Shown: positions 24,045 to 36,235 of the stretch, one piece after another
Layout of the letters: the number at the start of each line of letters is the position of its first letter
Position numbering within the stretch: position 1 is the first letter of the stretch
DNA from: Amphibalanus amphitrite
Lineage: Eukaryota; Arthropoda; Thecostraca; Balanomorpha; Balanidae
Assembly (NCBI RefSeq): GCF_019059575.1
Contig: NW_024881530.1
Span: forward strand, 1-64,000
Length of the DNA stretch: 64,000 nt
Reading direction: 5' to 3'
The notes under the pieces: model-generated
Told to the model about the DNA's origin: nothing
Databases searched by the model: none
The model's input: the letters and a program-made list of their open reading frames with translations, nothing else
Program-made: the position numbers and the translations under genes

Positions 24045-25488
24045 GGGGGTGTAACGAAATTATCCGGATATCTTTCTTCCCGCTGTAATTAAAAAGCAAA
24101 ACATTCTGGTACTTTTTATTTTGACTGAGCATGTAGCCATGTCATAAAAACACAGTGGCGAATGTTTTGGAGCATCTCAGCCAATGGATTCTCCAGCACA
24201 CTGGCTTTGATGCGGACCAACGCCGTCTAAACCTGTGCCTGCGGTTGGGCGGTGCTTGTGGCGGGCGTCTCTTCAGTCACCTGCTGAACAAGAGCCCACA
24301 GGTTTTCGATTGAATTGGGATCGCGACTTTTTCCAAGTCATAAGCGTTAGCCCAGAATGATTGAAGGTTCTATCGGTATCACTTCCCGTTCTTTTAGGGA
24401 CTTTAAAGTAGCGCGCCGCCCCGCATGAAGACAGCGTGGCTTGAATCAGGCATCAGTGAGACGTGAATGAGTGAAAAGCCACGTTTATTGTGGACCTTAT
24501 TCGAATACATCTGAATCTGAATCTGAATCTGAATCAGTGCGCGTTCAGAAACCGAGCTTTCCTATACCGTCTGGATGAGCGGCTCCGACTATTCAGTGGC
24601 CAGTATGTTTCTCCGGTAATACTTGACGTTGATGGCGGTATTATGTGACACTATGCCCTATTGGAGGATCGCTAGGCAGCTGAACATGCTCCAGTTCTGG
24701 ATATTGTGGATGTTTGACGGCGGCGAAGGCCAGCAAGTTCGAGCGGCTGGCCGCCCATACATGGCCGATTTGACGGTTCAAAGGATAATACAGCTCGAAC
24801 GGCTACCCATCCAACCAGACCACCTCACCCTTATCATTCTTCAACCAGTGGACGCGATCTGGCGTGAGGCGAAAGGTGGTGAACTGGTTGTTTTCCCGTC
24901 AGTTTCGTTGTCTTTTTCAGTTTGAAGAGCACTAGAACCAAGTTAAAGGGCGGGTAGCGGTAAACCATGATATGGGATCTCTTATTATCTGACTTGGTAA
25001 GAATTCGAGTCAATTCGCGGATTGATTGGTGCCGTTTCCTTGCCCTTGCCGCTATCTTGATGACTCCTCACCACTTGACCAAGGGCGGCTTTTGTGGTCG
25101 CGACCGGGCTGAGCCTGCCACCGAAGTCCCAGCTTATTACGCCTCAGGCAGATGTGCAATTGGCTGCTGCTGATGTCCAGCTGCTGGCAGACCAGCTTCT
25201 GGCTCATGACGCCGTGGATGCCGCCATGCAATTTTACCACGAAAGGAGAGATTGTATCCCTTTCTCGCAACTGCCTTGGACGAAAACTACCATGTGAACC
25301 CGTCTGTGAATCGACTCCTACTCAGAGCAACAGTCACATGACAAGGTCAGGTCACTGCTGAGTTGAAAACCGGTAGCAGAGGCACGTATTCATCCAATAT
25401 TCCCACTTCTAACATCAGAAAGGATTAGGAAACAGTGCAAACAGATATGACGAAAAAGTAGATGTCCGGATAATTTCGTTACACCCTG
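24045..25488 (-). mobile_element. Decayed Tc1/mariner-type transposon
   Basis: Both ends read (C/G)(A/G)GGGTGTAACGAAA TTATCCGGA in inverted orientation and are flanked by TA, the Tc1/mariner target. The - strand carries broken transposase. There are pieces like EVVWLDG.PFELYYPLNRQ, INVKYYRRNIL and SEPLIQTV, then RDPNSIENLWALVQQVTEET (the D-P-N-x-IENLW motif near the third catalytic residue), then LVRIKASVLENPLAEMLQNI at the end. Stop codons and frameshifts break it. A segment ending in (TGAATC)n at 24510-24540 interrupts the place where the second catalytic Asp would be expected. Confidence 0.88.
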
Positions 25489-25686
25489 TACTGAAGTAGT
25501 TTTATTGCCTTCGTAACATGTTACGAAGCTGTTAGAGAAAAAATAGCGTTCTGCCCCTCCAACTTTTGTTTATTGGTAGAACTTCGTTGCTTAGCAAACC
25601 ACTATGTTGTTCGCATTGAGGAGCTTTGAAATGTCTGTGTAATTCAAAATGTTAGTTCTGTAATTAAAAGAATTGATTCAGTGTTG

Positions 25687-25849
25687 CAGAGGCGGATCCA
25701 GCTCAGATATTTTTTTTTGGGGGGGGGGGCAAACCATAACAATTTATCGATTCTTTCCATGCATCGTCCATAGGCGTAATGTTAAAATTATGCCGTTTGG
25801 GGGGGGGGGCAAATGCCCATTTTGCCCCCACCCCCTGGATCCGCCACTG
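25687..25849. mobile_element. 163-bp hAT-type MITE with 8-bp TSD
   Basis: Terminal inverted repeats CAGAGGCGGATCCAG and CTGGATCCGCCACTG match at 14 of 15 positions. They are flanked by the 8-bp direct repeat CAGTGTTG (25679-25686 and 25850-25857). Inside are two runs of G before GGGGGGC and no coding capacity. An 8-bp duplication with CAG..CTG ends is typical of hAT elements. Confidence 0.92.
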
Positions 25850-25857
25850 CAGTGTTG

Positions 25858-26482
25858 CACACAATCTAACTTAACAACCGAGCATTGCAGGTTTGACAGC
25901 TTTTGCCCCACCAGCACCACCTTCCCTGGAAAAGCTCCACCCTTGCCTATGGGGCAAAACATAAGGGACAAAAACACAAAACAAGACAGATAAAAAACAA
26001 AACAAAATGAACTCATTACCTAATGAAGTTCAGTCTGGAGCAAAAACGTAGGTAATAGGTATCTATGTCAAATTAGAATGAAAGATTAAAATCAACCTGA
26101 CCACTGACCAGGTCTTACGGTCTGACCTGATCCTAACCGCCTTACTTCACCTAACTTCACCCAATTCAACCTAACCTACCACAGTCCACAACACCTGCAG
26201 AGGTACCTTCCTGGAAAATGAGGCCCAGGGATGTGTTTAACTTATTGGAATATTACCATGATTGCTTGTCAAAATGTGTGTCATCATGCTCTTGTTTGAC
26301 AAGTGATGTATAATAAATGTGACATTCAAAAATGGTCTCCTGAGTCCTGACTGTTGAGTGATCATCAGAATATTCAAATAATCAGGGTACAATGATGTGC
26401 ATCATAGTGCACACTTATCATGTTGTTTTTGTGTAGGCCCTCTGCGCATTAGGTATTGTGTACACTGCTATGTGCACCTTAA
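25858..26482 (-). other. tox: tox intron, no gene recognised
   Basis: AT-rich intron sequence. Near 26140-26190 there is a patch of CCTAAC/CTTCACC repeats. No exon was seen. Confidence 0.4.
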
Positions 26483-27023
26483 AGGAAATAGTTCACTTTC
26501 ACGAAATTATTTTTTTTGCAACGATTTATGATTTTTTATGTTCAAAATAATCAGCAAAGAAAATAAAACCTTTTTATAACAAAAGATTTTTTTTTTTCTA
26601 TATTTTGATATAGGAAGAACTTTTCAGTTTCTGTAAGGCACATGCGATCCAGTATGAAAAGAGCATGGGTCCCGAAAATTCTTCAGAAACAGAGAAATTA
26701 TCGCAGCCACCGGCATTTGGGCGATCTGCTCGATCTGATAATGTTCCCCTGAATGTCCTAATTGATCAGTACGAGAATTTCTCTAGAGTTCTCGTAGATA
26801 ATTTCTCTAGTTTCTGAAGAATTTTCGGGACCCATGCTCTTTTCATACTGGATGGAAATATATGCAAGGCACACATCCTCAAGGCAAGACACCTTTGAAA
26901 TAGAATATCTTTGCCTAGGGTGATCGTTGGGCTGTAAAAGCTCCTGATTTATGCTCGTCTCAGCCCAAGCTACGGAACTGCTATTCCAGTTCAAAACCCA
27001 TGTTAAAAAGTGAACTATTTCCT
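26483..27023. mobile_element. TTAA-flanked MITE with nested inverted repeat
   Basis: The ends AGGAAATAGTTCACTTT and AAAGTGAACTATTTCCT are perfect inverted repeats flanked by TTAA (26479-26482 and 27024-27027). Inside, 26647-26702 and 26797-26853 form a second inverted repeat of 56/57 bases that differs only by a one-base gap. A small palindrome (CGAGAA...TTCTCG) lies near its centre. No transposase is present. TTAA duplication suggests piggyBac-type mobilisation. Confidence 0.85.
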
Positions 27024-27027
27024 TTAA

Positions 27028-28039
27028 GGAAAAAAGTGACTGGTGGTACATGAAAAGGGTTGTGCAACTGTGAAGTTCATGCCCTTGGTCTTCCTGGAGT
27101 CAAATGCCTATTGCTATAGCAGGATCAGTGAGGGTTGTAGACATGCTACATACACTGTGAATTGAAGATATTGGCACAAATTTCATCCATAATTACTATG
27201 CTTAACACCTCATGTAAGAAGCAACATAAATGCCCAGATGATACAGCTCTCTGGTCAACATCATACAAATTTATTGACATACTTTGCAGGTACATATTTA
27301 CATTCATAGCAAATACTTTCGATTTGATTCAATAACTAGGTGCTAGTAAGCTTGCATTTTTGTAGGTACAACAATGAACATATATTTAATCATAAAAAAC
27401 TTTCTCGTGGCATTCATCACATACCTTTTTACCGAACAAGTACCTATCTACCATGCATGGATTCTAAATTTTGTACGCAATCCACCTATATCTCAACTGA
27501 CACATTGAAATTGAAATACCCTTACAAAACCTAAAACTGTACAAAAGAAGAATGCAATGCTACAAGAAATATGAAGTTCTGAAGTTATTCTCACATGCTG
27601 GAATGTTGAAACTCTACTTTTGTCGTCCATTTCCATGTTTGATTGAGCCATCATATAGAACCGTTTTCGCTCTTCAGTCATAAGCTTTTGCACAAATCTT
27701 GAATTTTTACACATCATCTTGAACCATGCTCCAGTCTTTCCAACAAGGTAGGTACTATGGAACATCAAAGCAATTTTGATTTGTTACAACAGCTTCAGAT
27801 CATGATAGGCTTGAAGTTTGTTACACCATTTGCCAGACAAATCACTACAACTACAAAATGTATATCAGTTCCCAAACTAAGCAATTGATTATATCAGTAT
27901 TTGCAGTTTCCACACAATGTTTCATAAAATTATTCGATTTTTATATCACGAAACCCAAATAATCCACAAATTGTTATTGAAGCACTCCCACCCCACTTTG
28001 ACTTCAAGCAGACTTCAAGAGTTCACAGCAATAACCAAG
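27028..28039 (-). other. tox: tox intron, AT-rich, no gene recognised
   Basis: AT-rich sequence with short open frames only, and no recognised splice-flanked coding segment. Confidence 0.4.
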
Positions 28040-29554
28040 GCTATATAAACCAGGTAGAACGTTCCCGACAAAAAAGTGGTGACAAGCGATAATTAGTAGC
28101 CGCGACCCTCACTTGTTCAAAACTATATCCGCAAGCAGCATTTACAGGCTAGCGGAAATCGACCAATCGGCGTTCGGCAATACTCGACGCTGATTGGCCC
28201 GATGCTCGTGACGAAATTGCGGGGGACTGTAGCTATTCCCCTATGGCGTTTAATAGACTTACGGCTTTTGAAGGGGATTTATACCAGTTTTTGTTGGGTT
28301 TGAGGCCATTTTTGAGCTTGGATATTCTTTCTGTGACTTTTGACTGTGTAATAACGACATTTAATCATGACATTCTATATACTACCGGTGTCACATCGGC
28401 CAAAAAGACCGTAAGTACATGGGATAGACGGACCACTGCTGATGGGGCCACACATGTCGGCGTGTGGTCATCGGAGGTCCGTGAGGGTTCGACATAGACC
28501 CTTCATGGGTCGGTATAGGCCCGGTGGGTCCAGTGTGCAAGCCTATCGGGGGCCGGTGCTGACCCAACAGGGCCCAGTGGCATATAATGTAAGGCTGTCT
28601 AGGCCGACGTTGAGGGCTCATGGGGGCCATATAGGACCAATAGGGACCACATCAGTCAATCAGGGGCCATTTAGGCCAATAAAGGCACTTCAGGGGACTT
28701 GAAAAGGTCATTCAAGAGCTGTGGTGGGCCCATGAGGGGACGGCATTGGTCCAGCAGGTGCAGTCAGGGGATGTGCCCGATGTTGTACGGGTATCTCAGT
28801 GGCCCATTTGGGCATATCAGTGACCAATTTGGACCCAGCAGAGGGCTTTGTAGACCTATCAGGGGCTGGTGATGGTTCATCAGGGGCCAGCGTTAGTCCA
28901 TCGGGGCACGGCATATGCCCATCAGAGGTAATTGCGAGCCCACGCTGAACAATGATGGCCCTTCAACGGCCCCTAATGGATCTACATTGACCCATGGGCC
29001 ATGATGTGTCATGTATGCCCCTATGACAGGCCTACTCAGACCCCTGATGGACATTCCCGGCCTCTGATGACCCTATACTGAATGCTAAAGGGGCTCTAAG
29101 TTTCTCCAATAACCCTTCGTCAACCCATTATTACCATACGCTGGCACTAGGGGCCCCACATCAGCCGCAGGGCAGTCCGTGCCATGACAGCATGTCTTTT
29201 CGGCCGATATTACATCGGTAATATTTATTAAAATCATGATTTTATGGTGTCATTATATAGCTAACAGTCATAAGAAATATATTTCAACTCGAAAACAGCT
29301 CCAAACAGCATATAATTTTAAAGAAACTCCTCCGAAATCCAAAAGCCTATTCGGGTCCATAGAGAATAACTGCGGTCCCCCGCAATTTCGTCACGAGCGT
29401 CGGACCAATCAGCGTCGAGTACTGCCGAGCGCTGATTGGTGAATTTTCCGCTAGCGTGTAAGTACTGCTCGCGGAACAAGAGTTCGTCGACAATCCTCCA
29501 CAAACGTCTGTCACCATTTTTCGTAATGCTAAACAGCCGGAGCGTACCCCCCTG
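28040..29554. mobile_element. Foldback-type element with inverted minisatellite core
   Basis: A long imperfect inverted repeat joins about 28050-28300 to about 29300-29554. Its best part (28128-28235 against 29368-29476) includes GCAATTTCGTCACGAGC, CCAATCAGCGTCGAGTA and CCGCTAGC. The core holds a roughly 21-bp minisatellite, in one orientation from 28440 to about 28945 (GGGCCA...CCCATCAG) and in the opposite orientation to about 29180. The 12-base direct repeat GCAATAACCAAG occurs near both outer edges (28028-28039, 29555-29566). Layout resembles Foldback/Galileo elements. Exact ends are uncertain. Confidence 0.75.
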
Positions 29555-29566
29555 GCAATAACCAAG

Positions 29567-29888
29567 CAATAACAATACAAGAAGCAAATAAACATTGCGC
29601 CAGATTTCGTATGAAACGCGCCATCATCCTGAAGTTTCTACCACAGACGGTAGTTCAGCCGCAGCCGTAGTGCAAAAACCCCTGCCCACCTTACCCCACG
29701 GCGGAGCTCGGTTGCAATTTGTAAATACGCCCTCCAAACACCTGTCTACAACGCACCATGTTTCTAAGGATCACACCTTTTTATAGCGCAAGAACACGGG
29801 ATCAAACGGCCTAATCCGCACCCAGTCTGCAGAAACCTTATTCAGTACTCAGTCCATGCGAGTCTCCCGTATGCGACAGTACACGAAC
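29567..29888 (-). other. tox: tox intron or alternative exon end
   Basis: If the weak donor at 29888 is not used, the frame of the adjoining exon continues for 16 codons (VRVLSHTGDSHGLSTE) to TAA at 29838-29840, giving an alternative C-terminus. The rest shows no features. Confidence 0.4.
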
Positions 29889-29891
29889 CTG

Positions 29892-29930
<39 letters not shown>

Positions 29931-30086
29931 ATGATGATGCATGTAGAGCGCCTGACTGACGGGCGGCATGAGCAGCCCTCCTGGCTGGTAGCCGCCTCCC
30001 GGCATCCCGGCACCCAGTCGCGGCTGGCCCAGCATACCCTGCGGCGGGTACATGCCCGGCGGGGGCATCAGGGCGCCGGCGGGGTC
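29889..30086 (-). CDS. tox: TOX-family gene, exon with His/Gln tract
   Basis: The acceptor CTCGCCCTCAG leads in phase 0 to DPAGALMPPPGMYPPQGM. Met/Pro/Gly-rich text follows, and then MHHHH and 13 Gln directly at the exon end. This is the low-complexity region after the HMG box, as in other TOX proteins, which are Gln/Pro-rich there. The length of 198 bases keeps phase 0 into exon 22657-23043. The donor CAG/GTTCGT is weak, and readthrough would end the protein 16 codons later at TAA. The polyglutamine is encoded by CAG with CAA at the end and is likely length-variable. Confidence 0.82.
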
Positions 30087-31100
30087 CTGAGGGCGAGAGA
30101 GAAGGGAATTTAGTGTCACGACTCTCACATATTCAGTGAGCCTCTCTAGTATCTAAGTTACACATGTTACATGTGTTAGGTACACACACTCTAGTTACAC
30201 ATGGACATGTCGACCAATACTGGCTAGTATTGGTATCACCAGGAAAGAATCGGAGCTATTCCTGGGCGAACTCGATCAATGTCTCGTTAATTACCAAATG
30301 CGACCGTCGAGGGCTCAGATTCTCCATTGAACAGTTCCCCAGGGGAGTACAGGGGGAGGGGGGGGGCGTACCGACTAACAGCCGCACCACTCGGCAGTAA
30401 CGACCTATGTATGAGTTTGCCCCTAAGGCGTGGTAGTGAGTTGGTCCTTTTCTTTTTCGTGGAAACGATCCTACACACATTTGGCTGCTTCTGTTGATAC
30501 GGTATGATACGGTGTTTCGATCCGACAATACAACACAGCTGTTGGACTAAAAGACAACACACTATTCGTGGAGCCATGCTGCTGAGTCGGTTTTATAACC
30601 AGCAGGACAGACGGTAAAACATCGGAAACAGGTGATAGAGGCGGGATAATGAACAAGTGGCATGTTTACGAGCTGAACGGGACAAAAGGTGGAATAAGAA
30701 CACAGTCATCAACGCCGAACAAGTGGTAGGAACTGATAGACAACGAGCCGAATCACGCCATAAATCCGTGTAAGCGAAGGATAGCAAATGTCAACCAGCT
30801 ACATATAAGCTGGTAAAACTTCAGGTGTTGCTTCTGTGTAGCAGTGAGGACAGTTTCCAACTCAGCCCTGTCCTGGGAGAAGACTCGCAACAGAGCTGAT
30901 GTTAATCGTTCGTAAATTTTTCATCACTTTGCATCATTGTAGTGCGTGAGTTTTACCCATTTCATTCGTCTCTTACTTGGGATTAATTTCCACAATGCTG
31001 CACCCGCCTACATATGCTCTCGTAACCAAGAAGAGAGGTTCCCTGTCCCTAAGCCCCTCTACCACCCTTACCCTCTCCCCTCTCCGCTTCCCTATCTCAC
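30087..31100 (-). other. tox: tox intron, no gene recognised
   Basis: No coding segment was seen. A G-run lies at 30351-30366. Immediately before the next exon the sequence is pyrimidine-rich on the + strand, without transposon features. Confidence 0.4.
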
Positions 31101-31296
31101 CTGGCCGGGTGACCTGGAGTCGCTCATCAGTGAGCTGAGCAGGGGCGACTTTTTCGCCAGTGACGACTGGTGGCCCGCCGGTGAGCCCGGGGGTCGTGCG
31201 TACGGCGACGGGAAGCCTCCGTTGACGTAACCAGGGACCGGCCCCGGCGGGGGGTAGCCCCCGTACGGGGAGTATGGCAGTCCCGGGGCTGGTGGC

Positions 31297-31343
<47 letters not shown>

Positions 31344-31370
31344 TTGCTGTTGCTGTTCTTCAGCATTATT
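31101..31370 (-). CDS. tox: TOX-family gene, polyglutamine exon after the HMG box
   Basis: The acceptor CCTCCCTCAG is followed in phase 0 by NNAEE, 19 Gln, and then RPPAPGLPYSPYGGYPPPGP. The end reads HQSSLAKKSPLLSSLMSDSR SPGQ/GTGAGA. The exon has 90 codons and is phase 0 on both sides. It lies just downstream of the HMG box and is probably a flexible regulatory segment. The Gln tract is mostly CAG with CAA interruptions near its start. Confidence 0.88.
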
Positions 31371-32247
31371 CTGAGGGAGGAAGACACATGAAAGGTTAGC
31401 TGGGGGCGTGGGGCAGTAAGATGAGAAGAAACAAATGTCCGTGATGATGCAGAATTACGAGCTGCACGGAGGTCAATCTGAGGCCGATATCGTGAGCGGT
31501 GGCCTCCTCTTTGTACCGCCCTGCCAGCGCTTTCTGTTACGATAATACACAGCCGGTAGGGTAAAGGTAGAATCACACCATAAATCACAGCCGAAATGAA
31601 ATGCCAGACGCTGTCGGCCTTTAATCTTGGAGGATGAACTGCATGAGCTATATGCCGGGTATCTGGGAAAACCTGGTATCGTGCCGTGCCCTCCGAGGAA
31701 GGTATTCTTATATATCAGATCGGGAAACAAATTCAGTATCGACGTATATTCATGCCGTCAAACTGAGCATTAGGCAAATCGGGTTTGGACGTCCCTCAGG
31801 GCTCAGGGGACAGAAGCCATGCAGGAACATCGACCGGATATATCGTAAAACGAACACGGCACTCGGAACCGACCGGAAAAAAACCTCCGACAGTACAGAC
31901 GTTAAATCTCCAGTCTCCGATTCTGTACCGAAATCGTTCAACCGTGAGTCGGACAATGTGTCGATTGTACAAAATATTGTCCGGTGCTGCGGACACCTGT
32001 ATCTGTCGTGGAGATTACTGCATTCCTGTCAGCGTTATTGTGTTCTACAAATCCTACCGGCGAGCGGGGTATAAGGACGGTGTAGTGAGCTGGAAATGGG
32101 GGATACCTGGCACATCGTCAACTGTAGGGTACTATAATAATAGAAATATATGAAACATATCAATCTTTTCTCATCTGATCTGATCCGATCTTTGGCTGAT
32201 CAATGATCATTCTCAACTGTCACAGTCACTCTGCCGCCCGATCTCAC
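31371..32247 (-). other. tox: tox intron, no gene recognised
   Basis: Open frames of up to 153 codons on both strands have no recognisable domains and no conserved splice context. Nothing else was seen. Confidence 0.4.
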
Positions 32248-32328
32248 CTTTGAGATAAGACTGGCTCGATATGCTGCCAACGCCTTCAGGTATTCCTTCT
32301 TAGCGTTCTCCGTCTTCTTCTTATACAC
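32248..32328 (-). CDS. tox: TOX-family gene, end of HMG box
   Basis: An 81-base exon of 27 codons: [27 protein letters not shown]. This is the third helix and C-terminal edge of the TOX HMG box ([22 protein letters not shown] in vertebrates). The acceptor is TCCCGACAG and the donor AAG/GTGAGA; both sides are phase 0. It is near-identical to vertebrate TOX at the conserved positions, so the family call is firm. Confidence 0.96.
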
Positions 32329-34232
32329 CTGTCGGGACAGAATAAACGGAGTGGTCAGCTCACCGCATGAGGCACTAACCAGCCAAACAGTGCAGTGAAA
32401 CTGAGCATGGCATTCAAAACAGGGGCGATTTAGATAACACCAGTCGCTTGCAAGAAACAAGACAGCCCGCATAACCAGGGTTGCTTTGGACAGAATTCAG
32501 ACAGGAACAGAGATACCCAGTAGAAACATGAACGAACACAACTATCGCCCTAGTACCAGGTGACACGGCGACCCAGAACGAACCTCAGGTACATCACTAA
32601 TCAAAGATGGAATGCAGTGTCAACACATACCTCCACATATCTTACATATCTACACGACATGCATATGGATAAAACCCGCATGTTTTAGGGTGATACATAT
32701 AATGAAGAATGTATTAAAATTTATAGGCCGGCACTAATTCTAGCAGGTGCAGGTGTAGAGAAGGCAGCTGGTCGACTCTTGTGTCATCGATAGTAGTATC
32801 GATATCGATATCGGTATCGTCAGTATCGATATATCTAACTACGTCGCCACTCCAGCTCTAATAGCCACGCACGCCATTCGGTAGCCACGATCGTATCGTA
32901 AGTGCTACGAATGCGTTATCTAAAAGTTCTCATCGATGTTTGAGCCCCAATAAAATGAATTACTGTTGAGCATTGTGAGGTCGATAAAGTCGTTCGGTCG
33001 GACCACAGAAAGGTGCGGGACATTAAGCAGAGCACCGACTTAGGTACATTTCGTGACCCCGCTCGGTTTTCCTGTCCTATTCGCCCCGCAAGAAACGGTC
33101 CCACTACCTGTCCACCCTGTCCGGCATGTCTCACCGCAGACGGAATGTCGAGGGGTGGCATTTCCTTCCCTTTACGGAGCAGCCCTGCACTCGTCCACAG
33201 AATATCTCAACAACGACAGATGTCGGACGTTTTTAACAGGGTGCCACGCGATTAAGAATGAGTTATTGACGGTATCCAGAGTTGCTGAGACAGAGGGGAC
33301 AACTGTTTGTGATTTTTGTCAGTCTGGATTTGTTATTCAGGATGGTGAGTTCTGTTCACGGGGGGTTGTTGGTAGGATGTCTGACATGGTCGGTCATGTC
33401 TCGGGGACTGGCCGCTGCCACTCCCTCTGGTATCCTGTACAGACGCCGCTTCTGGTGACACCTCATGAACGGAAAATGAAGTGCGACTAACGGGACTGGC
33501 CGGGGTGCAGGAGCGGCCCAGCCCTGTCCCCTGCAGGTGACCTTGGAGGACAGAGGTCGAGTGCACCTAACCCACTGCACCGGCGGCACCGCCTAGCGTA
33601 TTGCGCGACCTACGATACTCTAACATCGTCAGTTTCTCAATTAACTTTCTAATCGAGAGTTCCTGACAGCTTGTCTACCCGACCCATGACTACTCCAACC
33701 GCATTCCGCTTTTAATTCGTTTTCAAATATCCCAAACAACATCCGACAAACAACGTCTCAGTTGTTTTCTCCATCACAAACAAATCCGACCGAGGCCGGT
33801 AGGGCGACCCTCAAATTCTGCCGAAGCCTCTCCGTGTCAAGGCTTCCTCGTGTTACTGCGCCACGCACGGGCCGCGATCAATACCAATTCCTGGTCCACG
33901 GGCCGGCTTATCAAAGTGAGCTGTAAACGGCCGGACATTTCGCAGCCGCACACACATCGATAAGGGCCTCACTATCGGTGGAGCGCTGGCCTGCCGCTCA
34001 ATATTACCGCATACACGCACAGCGCACCGACATATAGACACACATACAAACGAGACGGACGGAACGACGGGCGGACAGGCGGACAGACGGACGGATGGAC
34101 GGATGGACGGACAGAGAGACGAACGAGCAGACGGACAGACAGACGGACGAACGGACAGACCAATCGACAGACAGCCCAGGCAGGCAAACAAACGGACAAA
34201 TTGACTGATCGACATGCAGACATCATACTCAC
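32329..34232 (-). other. tox: tox intron inside the HMG box
   Basis: No exon was seen. Three perfect TATCGATA octamers lie within 35 bases (32797-32831). A degenerate (GGAC)n microsatellite occupies about 34050-34195. Confidence 0.5.
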
Positions 34233-34368
34233 GTTTTTGTTATCGGTCTCCAGCGCTTCCCACATTGACGCAACGATCTTGCTGACCTCGCCAAAGCTGG
34301 CGTTCGGATTGTGGCCCTTGATGGTGGCCTGCGTGTCCCGGAAGAACAAGGCGTACGCTGACACAGGC
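34233..34368 (-). CDS. tox: TOX-family gene, central HMG box exon
   Basis: After the acceptor TATCCTCCCCAG one base completes a Lys codon. The exon then encodes [40 protein letters not shown] and TDNKN, helices 1 and 2 of the HMG box. Vertebrate TOX reads [37 protein letters not shown] there, so identity is very high. TOX proteins bind DNA through this domain in the nucleus and regulate transcription. The donor AAC/GTGAGT is strong and phase 0. Confidence 0.97.
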
Positions 34369-36235
34369 CTGGGGAGGATAAAAGAGGTCACTAGTTAGAG
34401 GTTACGAGCCATCGACTGAAAGTACCGGGTAGAGGCTAACACCGGACGTTATTGTCAGCAAGTTTCCACACATGATTGGGGCAATACGTCAATACAGGAA
34501 CAAACCACCAGTCATAAATAATGAAACATCACGAGGTACTGAATTATGTCGCCAGGTCAAGGACACTCGTTATCCATCGGGTCATGATTGGATGACGTCA
34601 CAACTATCCGTTCAGGTCAAGATAGGTCATGGGTCAGACGGGGTCAGTATCCGAGGTCACTCATTGGCGTGAGACGCACACTGGGTACAGGTTGCGTCAG
34701 GGGTTTTGGATTTATGGCGTTGGTCGGTTGAAACGCGTGTGTCTATGAGGTAACAGGGTGCTGGGGTCAAGCCAGCGGTGGCCTCGGGTCGGGGTTACCG
34801 ACAAACAGACTAGTCTCCTGGCCAGGGGGAGAGGAGAGGGGGTGTGATGTCACCTGCCAGTGGAAAAAGACTAGACATAACCCATAACTATCGCTCATAG
34901 GAGTTAGGACTCGACGTTGTTATCAGAACAGTCCTCAAGCATCGAACGAGTTACCACCTCCTGCACCAATGCACCATACACTGGAGGTAAACCAAGCTTC
35001 TCAGAAAAACCTCCCCTGCCAACCAGCACCGTGCTCTTTTCCCTGCACAATTGCCGGTATTTCGGTGAAAGCCACCAAACGCTGCCGGTCGAATTGATGG
35101 TGATTGCGCACGCTGCTGACGGCCTCTGATAGGCCGCGGTCAGGCCGACACGGTTTTTGCTCGCCGCGCGGCAGAACAGACGCTGCTGCCGACAGACGGA
35201 ACCGAACGGTTTCCACTGGCGCGGGGGCCGGGGCAGGGCCGTTTTACGACCGCACAACTGGAATATACAATCGGCAGCCGGGTGAATCAGCCTTTCCGAT
35301 GGCGCCGACGCCAGTGCGCACATGTCGATAAGGCAGCATATCCTGTTCATGATGACGGCGCTGGTTCGCCGAACTATTACGCAGCGCGTACAATGTGGCC
35401 GAGAAGTCCTGACCCATCGTGTAGCGGGGACGGACGGATAGTTCTGGGAAGGAAATGTTCTTCAGAGCATAAGGCTTGGAAGAGAATAGACTGGAATTTT
35501 CCATCATTCCATTATTCCATTATTAGAGTATGAAAAGAACTCGGAGCATCCAAAAAGCTCCCTAAACTGTTAAAGGCAATGAATATTGGTCAGGGCTATG
35601 AAAGCTCAATAAGTAGGTAACGTTGAACCATTGAGAGCAAGACTTTCTTACCAACACCACTGCACTGTTTAGTTTAATCTGTGTATAAGGCACAGGTACC
35701 GCTAGCCCACTGGGCTGCAGCGCGCCCGGCCCCGTTCCTTGCCGGCCGGACCCACAAAAACGCCACCGCTCGGCGCCGTTCGGCCTTTTCATAAATTACC
35801 AATCGTAAACAGGATCGTAAACGTTCGCCGAGCCGACGCTCAATCGAATCAAGAGCAGTGCGCTGACAAAAAGAGAGCATTCATCTCTGGGCCGGCCGAT
35901 TGAAGTGCCGTGATTTGTGGTGTTGGCGTCGTTCCTCGATCTCTGTGCGGGATTCGTCGCCGTCCCAGCGGCCATGTGAGGGCGTCAAACTCCGGTGCTG
36001 AGAGGCGGCGACTTGCCTCAAAATTGCGACATCTTGCGACATCGAAAGGTCATTGTGATACGACTAATTTCAGCCCGGCCGAGCGGCGCCGCGGGCTCAC
36101 AAACTTTTGTGCCGAGCGGTGATGGCGATCGAAAAGTTGAATTGGTTGTCCCGGTCTGTGCGCGGAAGGGATGGGTAGGAATGGGGTTTCTCTGCCTCCT
36201 CAGAAGAGGAAGCAGCGAAATCGTATCCCATTATA
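34369..36235 (-). other. tox: tox intron, no gene recognised
   Basis: Intron sequence with several short inverted GC motifs around 35740-36120 (CCGCTCGGCGCCG and its near complement). No exon or clear transposon was seen. Confidence 0.4.
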
